Source of the DNA: Jiangella alkaliphila
GTDB taxonomy: Bacteria > Actinomycetota > Actinomycetes > Jiangellales > Jiangellaceae
Assembly: GCF_900105925.1 (NCBI RefSeq)
Contig: NZ_LT629791.1
Coordinates: 4,806,001 to 4,870,000, forward strand
Reading direction: 5' to 3'
DNA length: 64,000 nucleotides
Notes under the pieces: model-generated
The model's database searches: none
Told to the model about the DNA's origin: nothing
The model's input: only the letters and a program-made list of their open reading frames with translations
Position numbers and translations under genes: made by a program
Part shown: piece after piece, positions 42,493-49,907 of the stretch
Numbering within the stretch: position 1 is the stretch's first letter
Layout: each line of letters starts with the position of its first letter

Positions 42493-42672
42493 ATGAAGTT
42501 CGTTCTCGAGGTGAGCCTGGACGGGATGGACGACGCCGCCAAGGAACTGGGCCGCGTCCTGCGCTACTGGGGCGGCAACCTGCACCACTACGAGCTGAAG
42601 CCCGGCGACGGCTCCGCGATCTACGACTCCGCCTACCGCGACGTCGGCCGCTGGAGCATCACGGCGAGCTAG
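42493..42672 (+). CDS. 59-residue small protein
   Basis: The translation begins MKFVLEVSLDGMDDAAKELG and ends RDVGRWSITAS. G/C third-position bias and a sensible alpha/beta pattern support a real gene. Similar small proteins occur in actinobacteria, but I cannot give a function. GACGAT is 6 nt before ATG (leaderless). The stop overlaps the convergent VOC gene by 4 nt. Confidence 0.75.
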   Translation: MKFVLEVSLDGMDDAAKELGRVLRYWGGNLHHYELKPGDGSAIYDSAYRDVGRWSITAS

Positions 42673-43049
42673 CGCGCGGCCTCGTCGCCGGTGTGGGCGA
42701 TCACCGTGATCCGCTCGCCGTTGTGGTCGACGAAGGAGAACCGGCGGATGCCCCACGGCTTCGTCGTGAGCGGTTCGACGACCGGCAGCCCGCGCTCGAG
42801 GATCGCCGCGTGAATCGCCTCGACCTCGGCGGGGCTGCCGACGTCGATGGCGAATCCGGGCGGCAGCCCTTCGTGGCCGTTGTCATTGACGACCAGTTGG
42901 GCGGCCGGGGTGTCGGGTGACCCGAACATGAGGAAACCCGACTCCTCGTCGCGCATGTTCACCTCCAGCCCGAGCACGGTGCAGTAGAGCTCCTCCGTCG
43001 CACGCGGGTTCTGGCTCCGGAGCTCCGGGATGATGCGCGTGATCGCCAC
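42669..43049 (-). CDS. VOC-family (glyoxalase-like) protein
   Basis: This 126-residue protein has two beta-alpha-beta-beta-beta modules: ITRIIPELRSQNPRATEELYCTVLGLEVNM and AIDVGSPAEVEAIHAAILERGLPVVEPLTTKPWGIRRFSFVDHNGERITV. Metal ligands are not clearly conserved, so it could be an isomerase-type enzyme or a resistance protein of the VOC superfamily. GTG 43049 has AGAAAGG upstream. Confidence 0.85.
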   Translation of the reverse strand: MAITRIIPELRSQNPRATEELYCTVLGLEVNMRDEESGFLMFGSPDTPAAQLVVNDNGHEGLPPGFAIDVGSPAEVEAIHAAILERGLPVVEPLTTKPWGIRRFSFVDHNGERITVIAHTGDEAAR

Positions 43050-43090
43050 GCCGCCGCCCTTTCTCTCGCCGTTTGCCGCCGACGTTAGCT

Positions 43091-43151
43091 GTTGATCATG
43101 GAAAAAGTCGGCTCCCACCGCGGTTTTGAGCCGACCTTCTCCATGATCAAC
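43091..43151. repeat. 24-bp hairpin, GTTGATCATGGAG family, decayed
   Basis: Arms 43091-43114 and 43128-43151 pair except at two positions, with a 13-nt loop. The right arm matches the perfect copy at 34817-34879. It sits just upstream of a gene lacking its 5' end. Confidence 0.65.
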
Positions 43152-43183
43152 GGGGGGCGCGGCGGGGCGGACGGGGCTCAGGC

Positions 43184-43468
43184 GTCATCGTCGGCCGCTG
43201 GGACGAGCTGGCCGGGGCGCCGGACCAGGCGCACACCGTCGAGCAGATCATCGGCGACTACCTGCCGACCTCGATCCAGCGCTACCTCGACCTCCCCCGC
43301 CAGCTGCGCGCAGGCGCGGCGCACGACGAGCTGCAGAACCAGCTTGGCATCCTCGAGCGGGAGAGCGAGCGGATCCGCGCGGCCGTGCACTCGCGCGCCG
43401 TCCAGGCACTCGGCGACCAGGGCCGGTTCCTGCGGGAGAAGTTCGGCCGGTCCGAGCTGGACCTCTAG
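43184..43468 (+). pseudogene. 5'-truncated gene remnant
   Basis: The reading frame ending at TAG 43466 encodes VIVGRWDELAGAPDQ...EQIIGDYLPTSIQRYLDLPRQLR and ends FLREKFGRSELDL, a natural-looking helical protein C-terminus. No ATG, GTG or TTG stands in frame before it, and a stop lies at about 43126. Only CTG 43208 could start it. The hairpin repeat lies directly upstream. I take it as the 3' remnant of a longer gene; the family is not identified. Confidence 0.55.
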
Positions 43469-43478
43469 TCTGCCGTCC

Positions 43479-44225
43479 ATGATTCTCGCCCACGCCAGCG
43501 ACACCCACGTCGGCAGCGACCACGACGCCGCGCTCGCCACGGCCCTCGCGGCACTGCCCGCCGCCCTCGGCTCCGTCCGGCCCGGGCCGGGCCTGCTGCT
43601 GATCACCGGCGACCTCACCGACCACGGCACCCCCGACGAGTACCGGCGGCTGTCGGCGCTGCTCGAGCCGCTGGGCGTGCGCTGCCTGGTGGTCGCCGGC
43701 AACCACGACGACCCCGCCGTGCTGCGCGACGAGCTGCCGCAGCTGCTGGGCGCGACGCCGGGTGCGGGCTCGCCGGCGGCGTGGACCGAGACCGTCGGCG
43801 GCGTGACGCTGGCCGGCCTGGACAGCTCGTCCGGCACGCTCGGCACCGAGCAGCTGGCCTGGCTGGACGGCCTGCTCGCGGCGGCGTCCGGCCCGGTCCT
43901 CGTCACGCTGCACCACCCGCCGTTCCGCACCGGCCTCGCCCAGCTCGACACCGAGTGGCCGCTCACCGACGCGGCGGCGCTGCGGGCCGTCGTCGCCCGG
44001 CACCCGGTGGTCGCCGGTGTCCTGTGCGGCCACGACCACCGTCACATCGCGACGCGGCTGGACGGCACGGTGCCGATGGTGTCGGCGCCCGCGCTGTCGT
44101 GGCGGCCCCGGCTCGACCTGCGCGCGGACGTGCCGCTGACGCCGTCACCCGAGCCCGCCGCCCTCCTCGTCCACGTCGTCGACGAGCTCGGCCTGCGCAC
44201 GCACCATCTCGCGCTGGGCGCCTGA
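43479..44225 (+). CDS. Calcineurin-type metallophosphoesterase
   Basis: This 248-residue phosphoesterase shows all five metal motifs: SDTHVG, TGDLTDHG, AGNHDD, LHHPPF and GHDHRH. It resembles cyclic-nucleotide phosphodiesterases of the CpdA group. It is cytosolic. TAGTCT (43466-43471), which includes the stop of the remnant upstream, lies 7 nt before ATG 43479, giving a leaderless start. Confidence 0.9.
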   Translation: MILAHASDTHVGSDHDAALATALAALPAALGSVRPGPGLLLITGDLTDHGTPDEYRRLSALLEPLGVRCLVVAGNHDDPAVLRDELPQLLGATPGAGSPAAWTETVGGVTLAGLDSSSGTLGTEQLAWLDGLLAAASGPVLVTLHHPPFRTGLAQLDTEWPLTDAAALRAVVARHPVVAGVLCGHDHRHIATRLDGTVPMVSAPALSWRPRLDLRADVPLTPSPEPAALLVHVVDELGLRTHHLALGA

Positions 44226-45146
44226 TCAGCCGCGCGGCGTCACCGTCTCGGCCTCGAGGACCTCGCGGGCGCGGGCGTTCTCCGCGCGCGCCGCGTCCGT
44301 GACGACCGGCCAGCGCAGGTCCAGCCCACCGATGGTCTCGAGGATGACGGCGCCGACCAGGGCCTGCGTGACGCTCTTCTGGTCGGCCGGCACGACGTAC
44401 CAGGGCGCCCACGCCGTGGACGTGGCGGAGATGGCACTCTCGTAAGCGGCCTGGTAATCCGCCCACAGCGCACGCTCCTCGACGTCGGCGGCGTTGAACT
44501 TCCATTCCTTGTCCGGGTTGTCGAGGCGGGCCATGAAGCGGCGGTGCTGCTCGTCTTTCGACACCTGCAGGAAGAACTTGACGATCTTGGTGCCGTTGCG
44601 GTCGAGGTGCCGCTCGAAGGCGTTGATGTCGTCGTAGCGATCCGCCCAGAAGCCCGGTCCGCGGTCGCCGTCCGGCAGCTTCTGCGCGTCGAGCCATTCC
44701 GGGTGGACGCGCAGCGCGATGACCTCTTCGTAGTGCGACCGGTTGAAGATGCCGATGCGGCCGCGCTCGGGCACGGCCTTGGCGATGCGCCACAGGTACG
44801 TGTGGTCGAGTTCCTCGGCCGACGGCTTGCGGAAGCCGACCACATCGACGCCCTGGGGGTTGACGCCGGACATGACGTGCTCGATGGCCGAGTCCTTGCC
44901 GGCCGCGTCCATCGCCTGGAACACGATCAGCATCGCGTACCGGTCGCTGGCCCACAGCAGCTCCTGCGCGTCGGACAGGTCGGACACGCCCTCCTTCAAC
45001 AACGCGCGCGCGGCGGCGGCCAGCTGCGGCTCCGTCAGCTCCCCCAGCTCACCGCCCGCGGACCAGCGGGTGTCGCGCTCCGCGAGCGCGGCGGGTGTGC
45101 CGGGCCGCACGCGCAGCCCGTCGACGATGCGGCCGCGTCTGTCCAT
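44226..45146 (-). CDS. ppk2: Polyphosphate kinase 2 family protein
   Basis: This 306-residue protein has Walker A-like FQAMDAAGKDSAIEHV (80-86 loop) and Walker B-like IGIFNRSHYEEV, with an intervening lid DVVGFRKPSAEELDHTYLWR, as in PPK2 enzymes that move phosphate between polyphosphate and nucleotides. It follows the CtpF-like ATPase gene by 4 nt, so it may supply nucleotide triphosphates for that pump under energy limitation. It is the last gene of the box 9 operon. Confidence 0.92.
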   Translation of the reverse strand: MDRRGRIVDGLRVRPGTPAALAERDTRWSAGGELGELTEPQLAAAARALLKEGVSDLSDAQELLWASDRYAMLIVFQAMDAAGKDSAIEHVMSGVNPQGVDVVGFRKPSAEELDHTYLWRIAKAVPERGRIGIFNRSHYEEVIALRVHPEWLDAQKLPDGDRGPGFWADRYDDINAFERHLDRNGTKIVKFFLQVSKDEQHRRFMARLDNPDKEWKFNAADVEERALWADYQAAYESAISATSTAWAPWYVVPADQKSVTQALVGAVILETIGGLDLRWPVVTDAARAENARAREVLEAETVTPRG

Positions 45147-45150
45147 GTCC

Positions 45151-47886
45151 TCACCCCTGTACCGACGCCGTCCGGCGGCGGACGATCAGCTTCTCGATCT
45201 CGGCCAGAACCAGGTAGCCCAGGGGCGCCAGCAGGCAGATCCCCCACTGCGTCGCCGTCAACTCGACGGTGTCGAAGATGCGCTGCAAGGCGCCGATCGC
45301 GGTGACGACGAACGTCAGCGCCCCCGCGACCAGCACCAGCCGGATGAACCGCCCGTTCGCGAGCGTGTCGTGGGTGAAGATCGTCCGTAGCGGGTCGCGC
45401 CATTCCAGCGCCGCGACGATGTGCAGCAGCGAGATCGCGGTCAGTCCCATCGTGGTCGCGACGGCCAGGCTGTACTGGTCCTCGCCGACGGCGACGACCA
45501 CCAGGGTGCCGATCGCGATCAGCAGCCCGTCGATGGCCAGCCGCACGCCCATGGCCGGCCGGATCACCGGCTCGTCCGGCGGGCGCGGACGACGGTCCAT
45601 CAGTCCGGGCGTCGGCTGGTCGAAGCCGAGCCCGACGGCCAGCAGCACGTCGATCGCGAAGTTGATCCACAGGATCTGCAGCGGCAGCAGCGGGGTGCCG
45701 TTCGCGATGGTGAAGATCCCGGCGCCGAGGAAGGTCAGGATGAACCCGGCCAGCATGATCATCTGGACGCGCACGTACTTCATCAGGTTGTCGTAGAGTC
45801 CGCGCCCGCCCTCGACGGCGGTGACGATCGTCGCGAAGTTGTCGTCGGTGAGGATCATCTCCGCCGCGTCCTTGGTCACCTCGGTGCCGGTGATCCCCAT
45901 AGCGACGCCGATGTCGGCGCGGGTCAGCGCGGGCGCGTCGTTCACGCCGTCACCGGTCATCGCGACCACGTTGCCCTGCTTCTTCAGCGCGCCCACCAGC
46001 CGGACCTTGTCCTCCGGCGCGACCCGGGCCACGACGCCGATCTCGCCGACTTCGCGGTCCAGGCGGTCGTCGGACAGCGCGGCGAACTCGGTGCCGGTGA
46101 GGGCGCGTCCTTCGATGCCCAGTTGTCCGGCGATGGCGGCCGCTGTCGTGGCGTGGTCGCCGGTGATCATCCGGACCCGGATCCCGGCCCGCTTGCACTC
46201 CGCGATCGCGTCCCTGGCCTCCTTGCGCGGCGGGTCGACGATGCCGATGAGGGCCAGGAGCTCCAGGTCGGTGACGGCGCCCAGCAGGTCGGACGCGGCG
46301 TCGAACTCGCTGCGCTCGAGGTCGCGCCGGGCCACCGCCAGCACCCGCATCCCCTCGCCGGCCAGCCGGTCGTTCTCGGCCAGCACCTTGGCCGTCCCGG
46401 CCGGGCCGGTGGTCAGCGGAAGCGACGACCCGTCGCCGGCCAGGTACCGCGACGACCGCGCCAGCAGCACGTCGGGTGCGCCCTTGACCAGGCAGCGAAT
46501 GAACCGCCGGCCGTTCTCCTCCTGCTCGTGGAACGTCGCCATCAGCTTGTACTCGGTGTCGAAGGGCACCTCGGCCACGCGCGGGATGCTGCGCCGGGTC
46601 TCCTCGACGTCCAGGCCGCCCTTCTCCGCCAGCACGACCAGCGCGCCCTCCGTCGGGTCGCCGATGCAGGCGCCGTCACGGATCACCGCGTCGTTGGCCA
46701 GCGCCATCGGCAGCAGGAACGGCTCCAGCGTCCCCTCCCCGGACCCGGCGACGCGCATGATGCGGCCCTGCGTCGAGTACCCCTCGCCGTCGACGTCGAA
46801 CCGGCGGCCGGCGACGACCAGCGCCCGCGCCGTCATCTGGTTCAGCGTCAGGGTGCCGGTCTTGTCCGAGCAGATCGCCGACGTCGAGCCGAGCGTCTCG
46901 ACCGAGCGCAGCCGCTTGACGATGGCGCCCTTGGTGGCCAGCCGCTGGGTGCCCATCGAGAGCAGCATCGTCACGACGGCGGGCAGCCCGGTCGGGATGG
47001 CGGCGATGGCCAGGCTGATGCCGACGAGGAACAGCGAGTCGAAGTCCTCGCCGCGGGCCAGGCCGAGCAGGATGATCGCGACCAGCGCGCCGGCGGCCAT
47101 GATCGTGATCAGCACGGTCAGCTGGTCCAGCTGCTTGGTGAGCGGCGTCTTCTCCTGCTCGACGCCGCTGAGCATGCCGGAGATGTGGCCGACCTCGGTA
47201 CCCATGCCGGTCGCGGTGACGACCATCTCGCCGCGGCCGCGGGTGACCTGCGAGTTCATGTACGCCATGTCGATGCGGTCGCCCAGCGGCACGTCGACGC
47301 CGGCGACCGGGGCGATGGTCTTCGAGACCGGGGTGCTCTCACCCGTCAGCCCGGCCTCTTCGATCTCCAGCGTCGCCGCCAGCAGGATGCGGCCGTCCGC
47401 GGGCACCTTGTCGCCGGCCTCGAAGCTGACGATGTCGCCCGGCACCAGCTCCTCGGCCGGGATCTGCAGGATCTGCCCGTCCCGGCGCACGTGCGCCGTC
47501 ATGATCAGCATCTTGCTCAGCGCCGCGACGCTCTGCGCCGCCTTGCCCTCCTGGTGCAGCCCCATGATCGCGTTGACCACCGTCAGCGACAGCACCACCA
47601 GGCCGGTCGACACGTCCTGCAGCGCGACGATGCTCACCACGGCCGCGCCGACGAGGACCAGTTGCATCAGGTCGCGGTACTGGCGCAGGAACGCCTTCCA
47701 CCCGGGCTCCTTCGCGGCCTCGGCCAGCCGGTTCGGCCCGTACGTCGACCGCCGCTCGGCGACCTCGGCCGTGGTCAGGCCGACGCCCGGGTCGACGCGC
47801 AGCTGCCGGCAGGCGTCGATCGCGGAGATCCGATACCACTCGGTGCGGTCCTCGGCGGAGGACGTGGTGGTGGCCGTGGTGCTCAT
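45151..47886 (-). CDS. ctpF: CtpF-like P2-type cation ATPase
   Basis: This 911-residue P-type ATPase has an N-terminal cation ATPase domain (RISAIDACRQLRVDPGVGLT), TGES in the actuator, PTGLPAVV in M4, phosphorylation motif ICSDKTGTLT (D341), TGDGVNDAPAL and four C-terminal membrane segments. It is of the calcium/SERCA-like group; length and layout match mycobacterial CtpF, which is induced by DevR. It is preceded after 17 nt by DUF7144 and followed by PPK2, all under box 9. Confidence 0.88.
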   Translation of the reverse strand: MSTTATTTSSAEDRTEWYRISAIDACRQLRVDPGVGLTTAEVAERRSTYGPNRLAEAAKEPGWKAFLRQYRDLMQLVLVGAAVVSIVALQDVSTGLVVLSLTVVNAIMGLHQEGKAAQSVAALSKMLIMTAHVRRDGQILQIPAEELVPGDIVSFEAGDKVPADGRILLAATLEIEEAGLTGESTPVSKTIAPVAGVDVPLGDRIDMAYMNSQVTRGRGEMVVTATGMGTEVGHISGMLSGVEQEKTPLTKQLDQLTVLITIMAAGALVAIILLGLARGEDFDSLFLVGISLAIAAIPTGLPAVVTMLLSMGTQRLATKGAIVKRLRSVETLGSTSAICSDKTGTLTLNQMTARALVVAGRRFDVDGEGYSTQGRIMRVAGSGEGTLEPFLLPMALANDAVIRDGACIGDPTEGALVVLAEKGGLDVEETRRSIPRVAEVPFDTEYKLMATFHEQEENGRRFIRCLVKGAPDVLLARSSRYLAGDGSSLPLTTGPAGTAKVLAENDRLAGEGMRVLAVARRDLERSEFDAASDLLGAVTDLELLALIGIVDPPRKEARDAIAECKRAGIRVRMITGDHATTAAAIAGQLGIEGRALTGTEFAALSDDRLDREVGEIGVVARVAPEDKVRLVGALKKQGNVVAMTGDGVNDAPALTRADIGVAMGITGTEVTKDAAEMILTDDNFATIVTAVEGGRGLYDNLMKYVRVQMIMLAGFILTFLGAGIFTIANGTPLLPLQILWINFAIDVLLAVGLGFDQPTPGLMDRRPRPPDEPVIRPAMGVRLAIDGLLIAIGTLVVVAVGEDQYSLAVATTMGLTAISLLHIVAALEWRDPLRTIFTHDTLANGRFIRLVLVAGALTFVVTAIGALQRIFDTVELTATQWGICLLAPLGYLVLAEIEKLIVRRRTASVQG

Positions 47887-47903
47887 CGTCGCGCCACCCG
47901 CCG

Positions 47904-48314
47904 TCAGCGGACGAAGACGCCGGAGCGGACGATCGCCCACATCGAGAACACGCACAGCACGATGACCACCACCGACCACACCGGGTAGTAAGGCAGGAAC
48001 ACGAAGTGCGCGATCGCCGACAGGCCGGCCAGCGCCATCGCCACTCCGGCCGCGACCCGGCTGCCGGCGAACAGCGCGAACCCCGCGATGATCAGCAGCA
48101 GCGCCATGATCAGGTGGATCCAGGCCCACGCCCCGACGCTGATGTCGTACGCGTACTCCGGCACGCCCGCGTAGAAGTTCTCGTCGATGAGCGCGGTCAG
48201 GCCCTCCAGGCCCTGGAACATGCCGAGCAGGATCATCATCGTCGCCGCGAAGTTGAGCCCGGCCTCGGCCCACGACCCCGCCCGCGTGCGCGACGGCTCG
48301 TAGATGCTGGTCAT
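47904..48314 (-). CDS. DUF7144-family four-helix membrane protein (second copy)
   Basis: This 136-residue paralogue of the protein at 6095-6520 has AEAGLNFAATMMILLGMFQGLEG, four membrane segments and PYYPVWSVVVIVLCVFSMWAI. It is the first gene of the operon with the CtpF-like ATPase and PPK2, which suggests a role tied to ion pumping or membrane energetics. The promoter is box 9 with GACGAT (48346-48341); GGGGGAGGG lies before ATG. Confidence 0.85.
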   Translation of the reverse strand: MTSIYEPSRTRAGSWAEAGLNFAATMMILLGMFQGLEGLTALIDENFYAGVPEYAYDISVGAWAWIHLIMALLLIIAGFALFAGSRVAAGVAMALAGLSAIAHFVFLPYYPVWSVVVIVLCVFSMWAIVRSGVFVR

Positions 48315-48368
48315 GACGCCCTCCCCCGGTCTGCCGGGCCATCGTCCACCCGCGGCCGGGGCGCGGCC

Positions 48369-48385
48369 TCACCCGCGCGGGGTGA
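48369..48385 (-). promoter_or_regulatory. TCACCC-N5-GGGTGA box 9 (DUF7144-ctpF-ppk2 operon)
   Basis: TCACCCGCGCGGGGTGA, followed after 22 nt by GACGAT (48346-48341). It lies between the stop of the SRAP gene and the operon start, more than 23 kb from box 8. Confidence 0.75.
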
Positions 48386-48388
48386 GGG

Positions 48389-49132
48389 TCAGGAGCCGAG
48401 CAGGTCGGCCTGCGCGGGCACGTGCTCGGCCAGCAGGCCGGCATGGTTGTTGCGGACGTTCCCGACGTCGGGGCCGACGGGGCGCGCGGTGAGGCCGGCG
48501 CCGACCCGGCCGGCCGCCGCGCGGGCGAGGTCCAGCAGCGCCGCCGCGTCGTCGTTGCTCCGGTCCAGCCAGTCCGGGATCTCCGCCGGCGTCAGCAACA
48601 CCGGCATCCGGTCGTGGATGTGCGACAGCCCCGGCACCGGCGCGGTCGTCAAGACGCTGGCCGACAGCACCCAGCGGTCCGGGTCCTCGGCCGGCACCGA
48701 CGGGTCGCGCCACCACTCGAACACGCCGGCCATGGCCAGCAGGCCGCCCGTCGGGTGGATGAAGTACGGCTGTTTCGCCCGGCCGGTCCCCCGCTGCCAC
48801 TCGAAGTACCCGCGGGCCGGGACGACGCAGCGGCGGCGGGCGACCGGGCCGCGGAACGCCGGTTTGTCCGCGACGGTCTCGATACGCGCGTTGATCACCG
48901 TCGCGGCGGCGCCGGGGTCCTTCGCCCACGACGGGATCAGCCCCCAGCGCGCCGCGTGCAACTGCCGGGTCCGCTCGGGCGCCTCGTCGGTGCGTTCCAG
49001 CACGACGGGCACGCGATCGGTCGGCGCGACGTTGTACGACGGCATCAGCTCCGCGACCGCGCCCTCGGCGATGGCGTCGAACTCGGCCGCGAGGTCGTCG
49101 ATCGACGCGTCAGCGACGTAGCGTCCGCACAT
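48389..49132 (-). CDS. SRAP-family DNA-abasic-site shield (HMCES/YedK)
   Basis: The protein has 247 residues. It starts MCGRY, so C2 becomes the N-terminal nucleophile that forms a covalent link to abasic sites in single-stranded DNA. Other landmarks are SYNVAPTDRVPVV, WGLIPSWAKD, INARIETV, RGYFEWQ (Glu) and LSHIHDRMPVLL (His). ATG 49132 must be the start because the Cys has to follow Met. It is a single gene and not obviously under a box. Confidence 0.93.
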   Translation of the reverse strand: MCGRYVADASIDDLAAEFDAIAEGAVAELMPSYNVAPTDRVPVVLERTDEAPERTRQLHAARWGLIPSWAKDPGAAATVINARIETVADKPAFRGPVARRRCVVPARGYFEWQRGTGRAKQPYFIHPTGGLLAMAGVFEWWRDPSVPAEDPDRWVLSASVLTTAPVPGLSHIHDRMPVLLTPAEIPDWLDRSNDDAAALLDLARAAAGRVGAGLTARPVGPDVGNVRNNHAGLLAEHVPAQADLLGS

Positions 49133-49546
49133 CCCCCGATTGTCCCCCACCGACGTGTTGTGCCTGCCCCCTGCTGCTTTCCATTGTCGGGGGCGCGGGA
49201 GGCCGCCTCAAGCGGACTATGGAGCGCTTCGCGCGACGATGACCGCTTGACCCGACCTCCCGCGCCACCGGTACAGCAGCGTCAGGGGGCCGCCCAAGAC
49301 TGGGCCTGGCTTCCAGCCTGCTTCTCCTGGCTCCGCTAGCCCCTCACCCTCCTGGGTGGTGTTCCGGCGACCGGCTCCGCTGTTGGTTCCGGTCCTCAGG
49401 CCGCCTCCGGCCGCCCGCCAACCCATGCACCTCACCCGCCGCTGGTGCACCTCACCCGCCAGAGGTACCCCATCTGCGTCCGACCCGGTCATGACGCAGC
49501 CGCCAGGCGAGTGACGTGCATCCCAGGCGAGCGAGGTGCCGACCGT
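49133..49546. other. Non-coding stretch with short direct repeats
   Basis: More than 400 nt without a convincing gene. Between 49430 and 49540 the string CACCTCACCCGCC occurs twice, then related GGCGAG-GAGGTGC strings in the opposite sense. A weak frame on the minus strand (49217-49492) has no family features. TCACCCTCCTGGGTGG near 49336 only resembles the TCACCC boxes. It may be degraded mobile or genic DNA. Confidence 0.4.
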
Positions 49547-49604
49547 CCCATGATCATCAACCTTTTGTGCTGTGGTAGCAGCACGAAAGGTTGATGATCA
49601 TGGG
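49547..49604. terminator. 26-bp hairpin downstream of the ABM gene
   Basis: Arms 49547-49572 and 49579-49604 pair with one mismatch and a 6-nt loop. It overlaps the last codons of the monooxygenase gene at 49598 and could end that transcript. GTTGATGATCATGG relates it to the GTTGATCATGG repeat family. Confidence 0.55.
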
Positions 49605-49903
49605 GCGGTGGTGCCCTCCTCGGCGGAGACCAGTTCGGCGATCGCCGAGAAGAATGCCTCGATGCCGGGCCGGTTGGCGCCCTTGGCCCGTGAGGCGGCG
49701 AAGTCCTCGGGCGAGCGCCAGGTGACGATGTCGAGCCACTCGTCGCCGGACAGGCGGACGAGGACGGCGTCGAGGAAGCCGGCGCGGTCGGCGCGGAAGT
49801 CGGCGAGCATGGCGGGCCGAGCGGCCAGCAGTGCGTCGGTGTTCTCGGGCAGGACGCGGAAGCGAGTCAGCTCGACCGTCGTGGCGGTGTTCTCAGCGGT
49901 CAC
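49598..49903 (-). CDS. Antibiotic-biosynthesis-monooxygenase-like (ABM) protein
   Basis: This 101-residue ferredoxin-like ABM fold contains TVELTRFRVLPENTDALLAARPAMLADF and GDEWLDIVTWRSPEDFAAS. Members are small cofactor-free oxygenases or haem-binding proteins; the function here is open. GTG 49903 is 6 nt after TAGGCT on the minus strand (leaderless). The gene abuts the GH51 stop. Confidence 0.8.
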   Translation of the reverse strand: MTAENTATTVELTRFRVLPENTDALLAARPAMLADFRADRAGFLDAVLVRLSGDEWLDIVTWRSPEDFAASRAKGANRPGIEAFFSAIAELVSAEEGTTAP

Positions 49904-49907
49904 GCTC

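Noticed and set aside
43092-44225. Long frame starting at ATG inside the hairpin and fused to the phosphoesterase
   Set aside because: The N-terminal part is a Ser/Thr/Arg-rich shadow of the remnant gene. The phosphoesterase has its own leaderless ATG at 43479.
45421-47988. 855-codon frame opposite the CtpF-like gene
   Set aside because: Antisense shadow with low-complexity composition and no recognisable motif.
6008-48385. Reading the TCACCC palindromes as CRP sites
   Set aside because: CRP-family sites have TGTGA inward-facing arms (GTGA-N6-TCAC). Here the arms face the other way (TCAC outside) and the spacing differs.
49330-49350. TCACCC-like site near the SRAP gene
   Set aside because: The spacer is 4 nt and the second arm is GGGTGG. 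No GAnnnT hexamer at the right distance and no gene start follow.
49217-49492. 91-codon minus-strand frame
   Set aside because: No family features, atypical composition, and no promoter or ribosome site. Listed only as part of a non-coding stretch.
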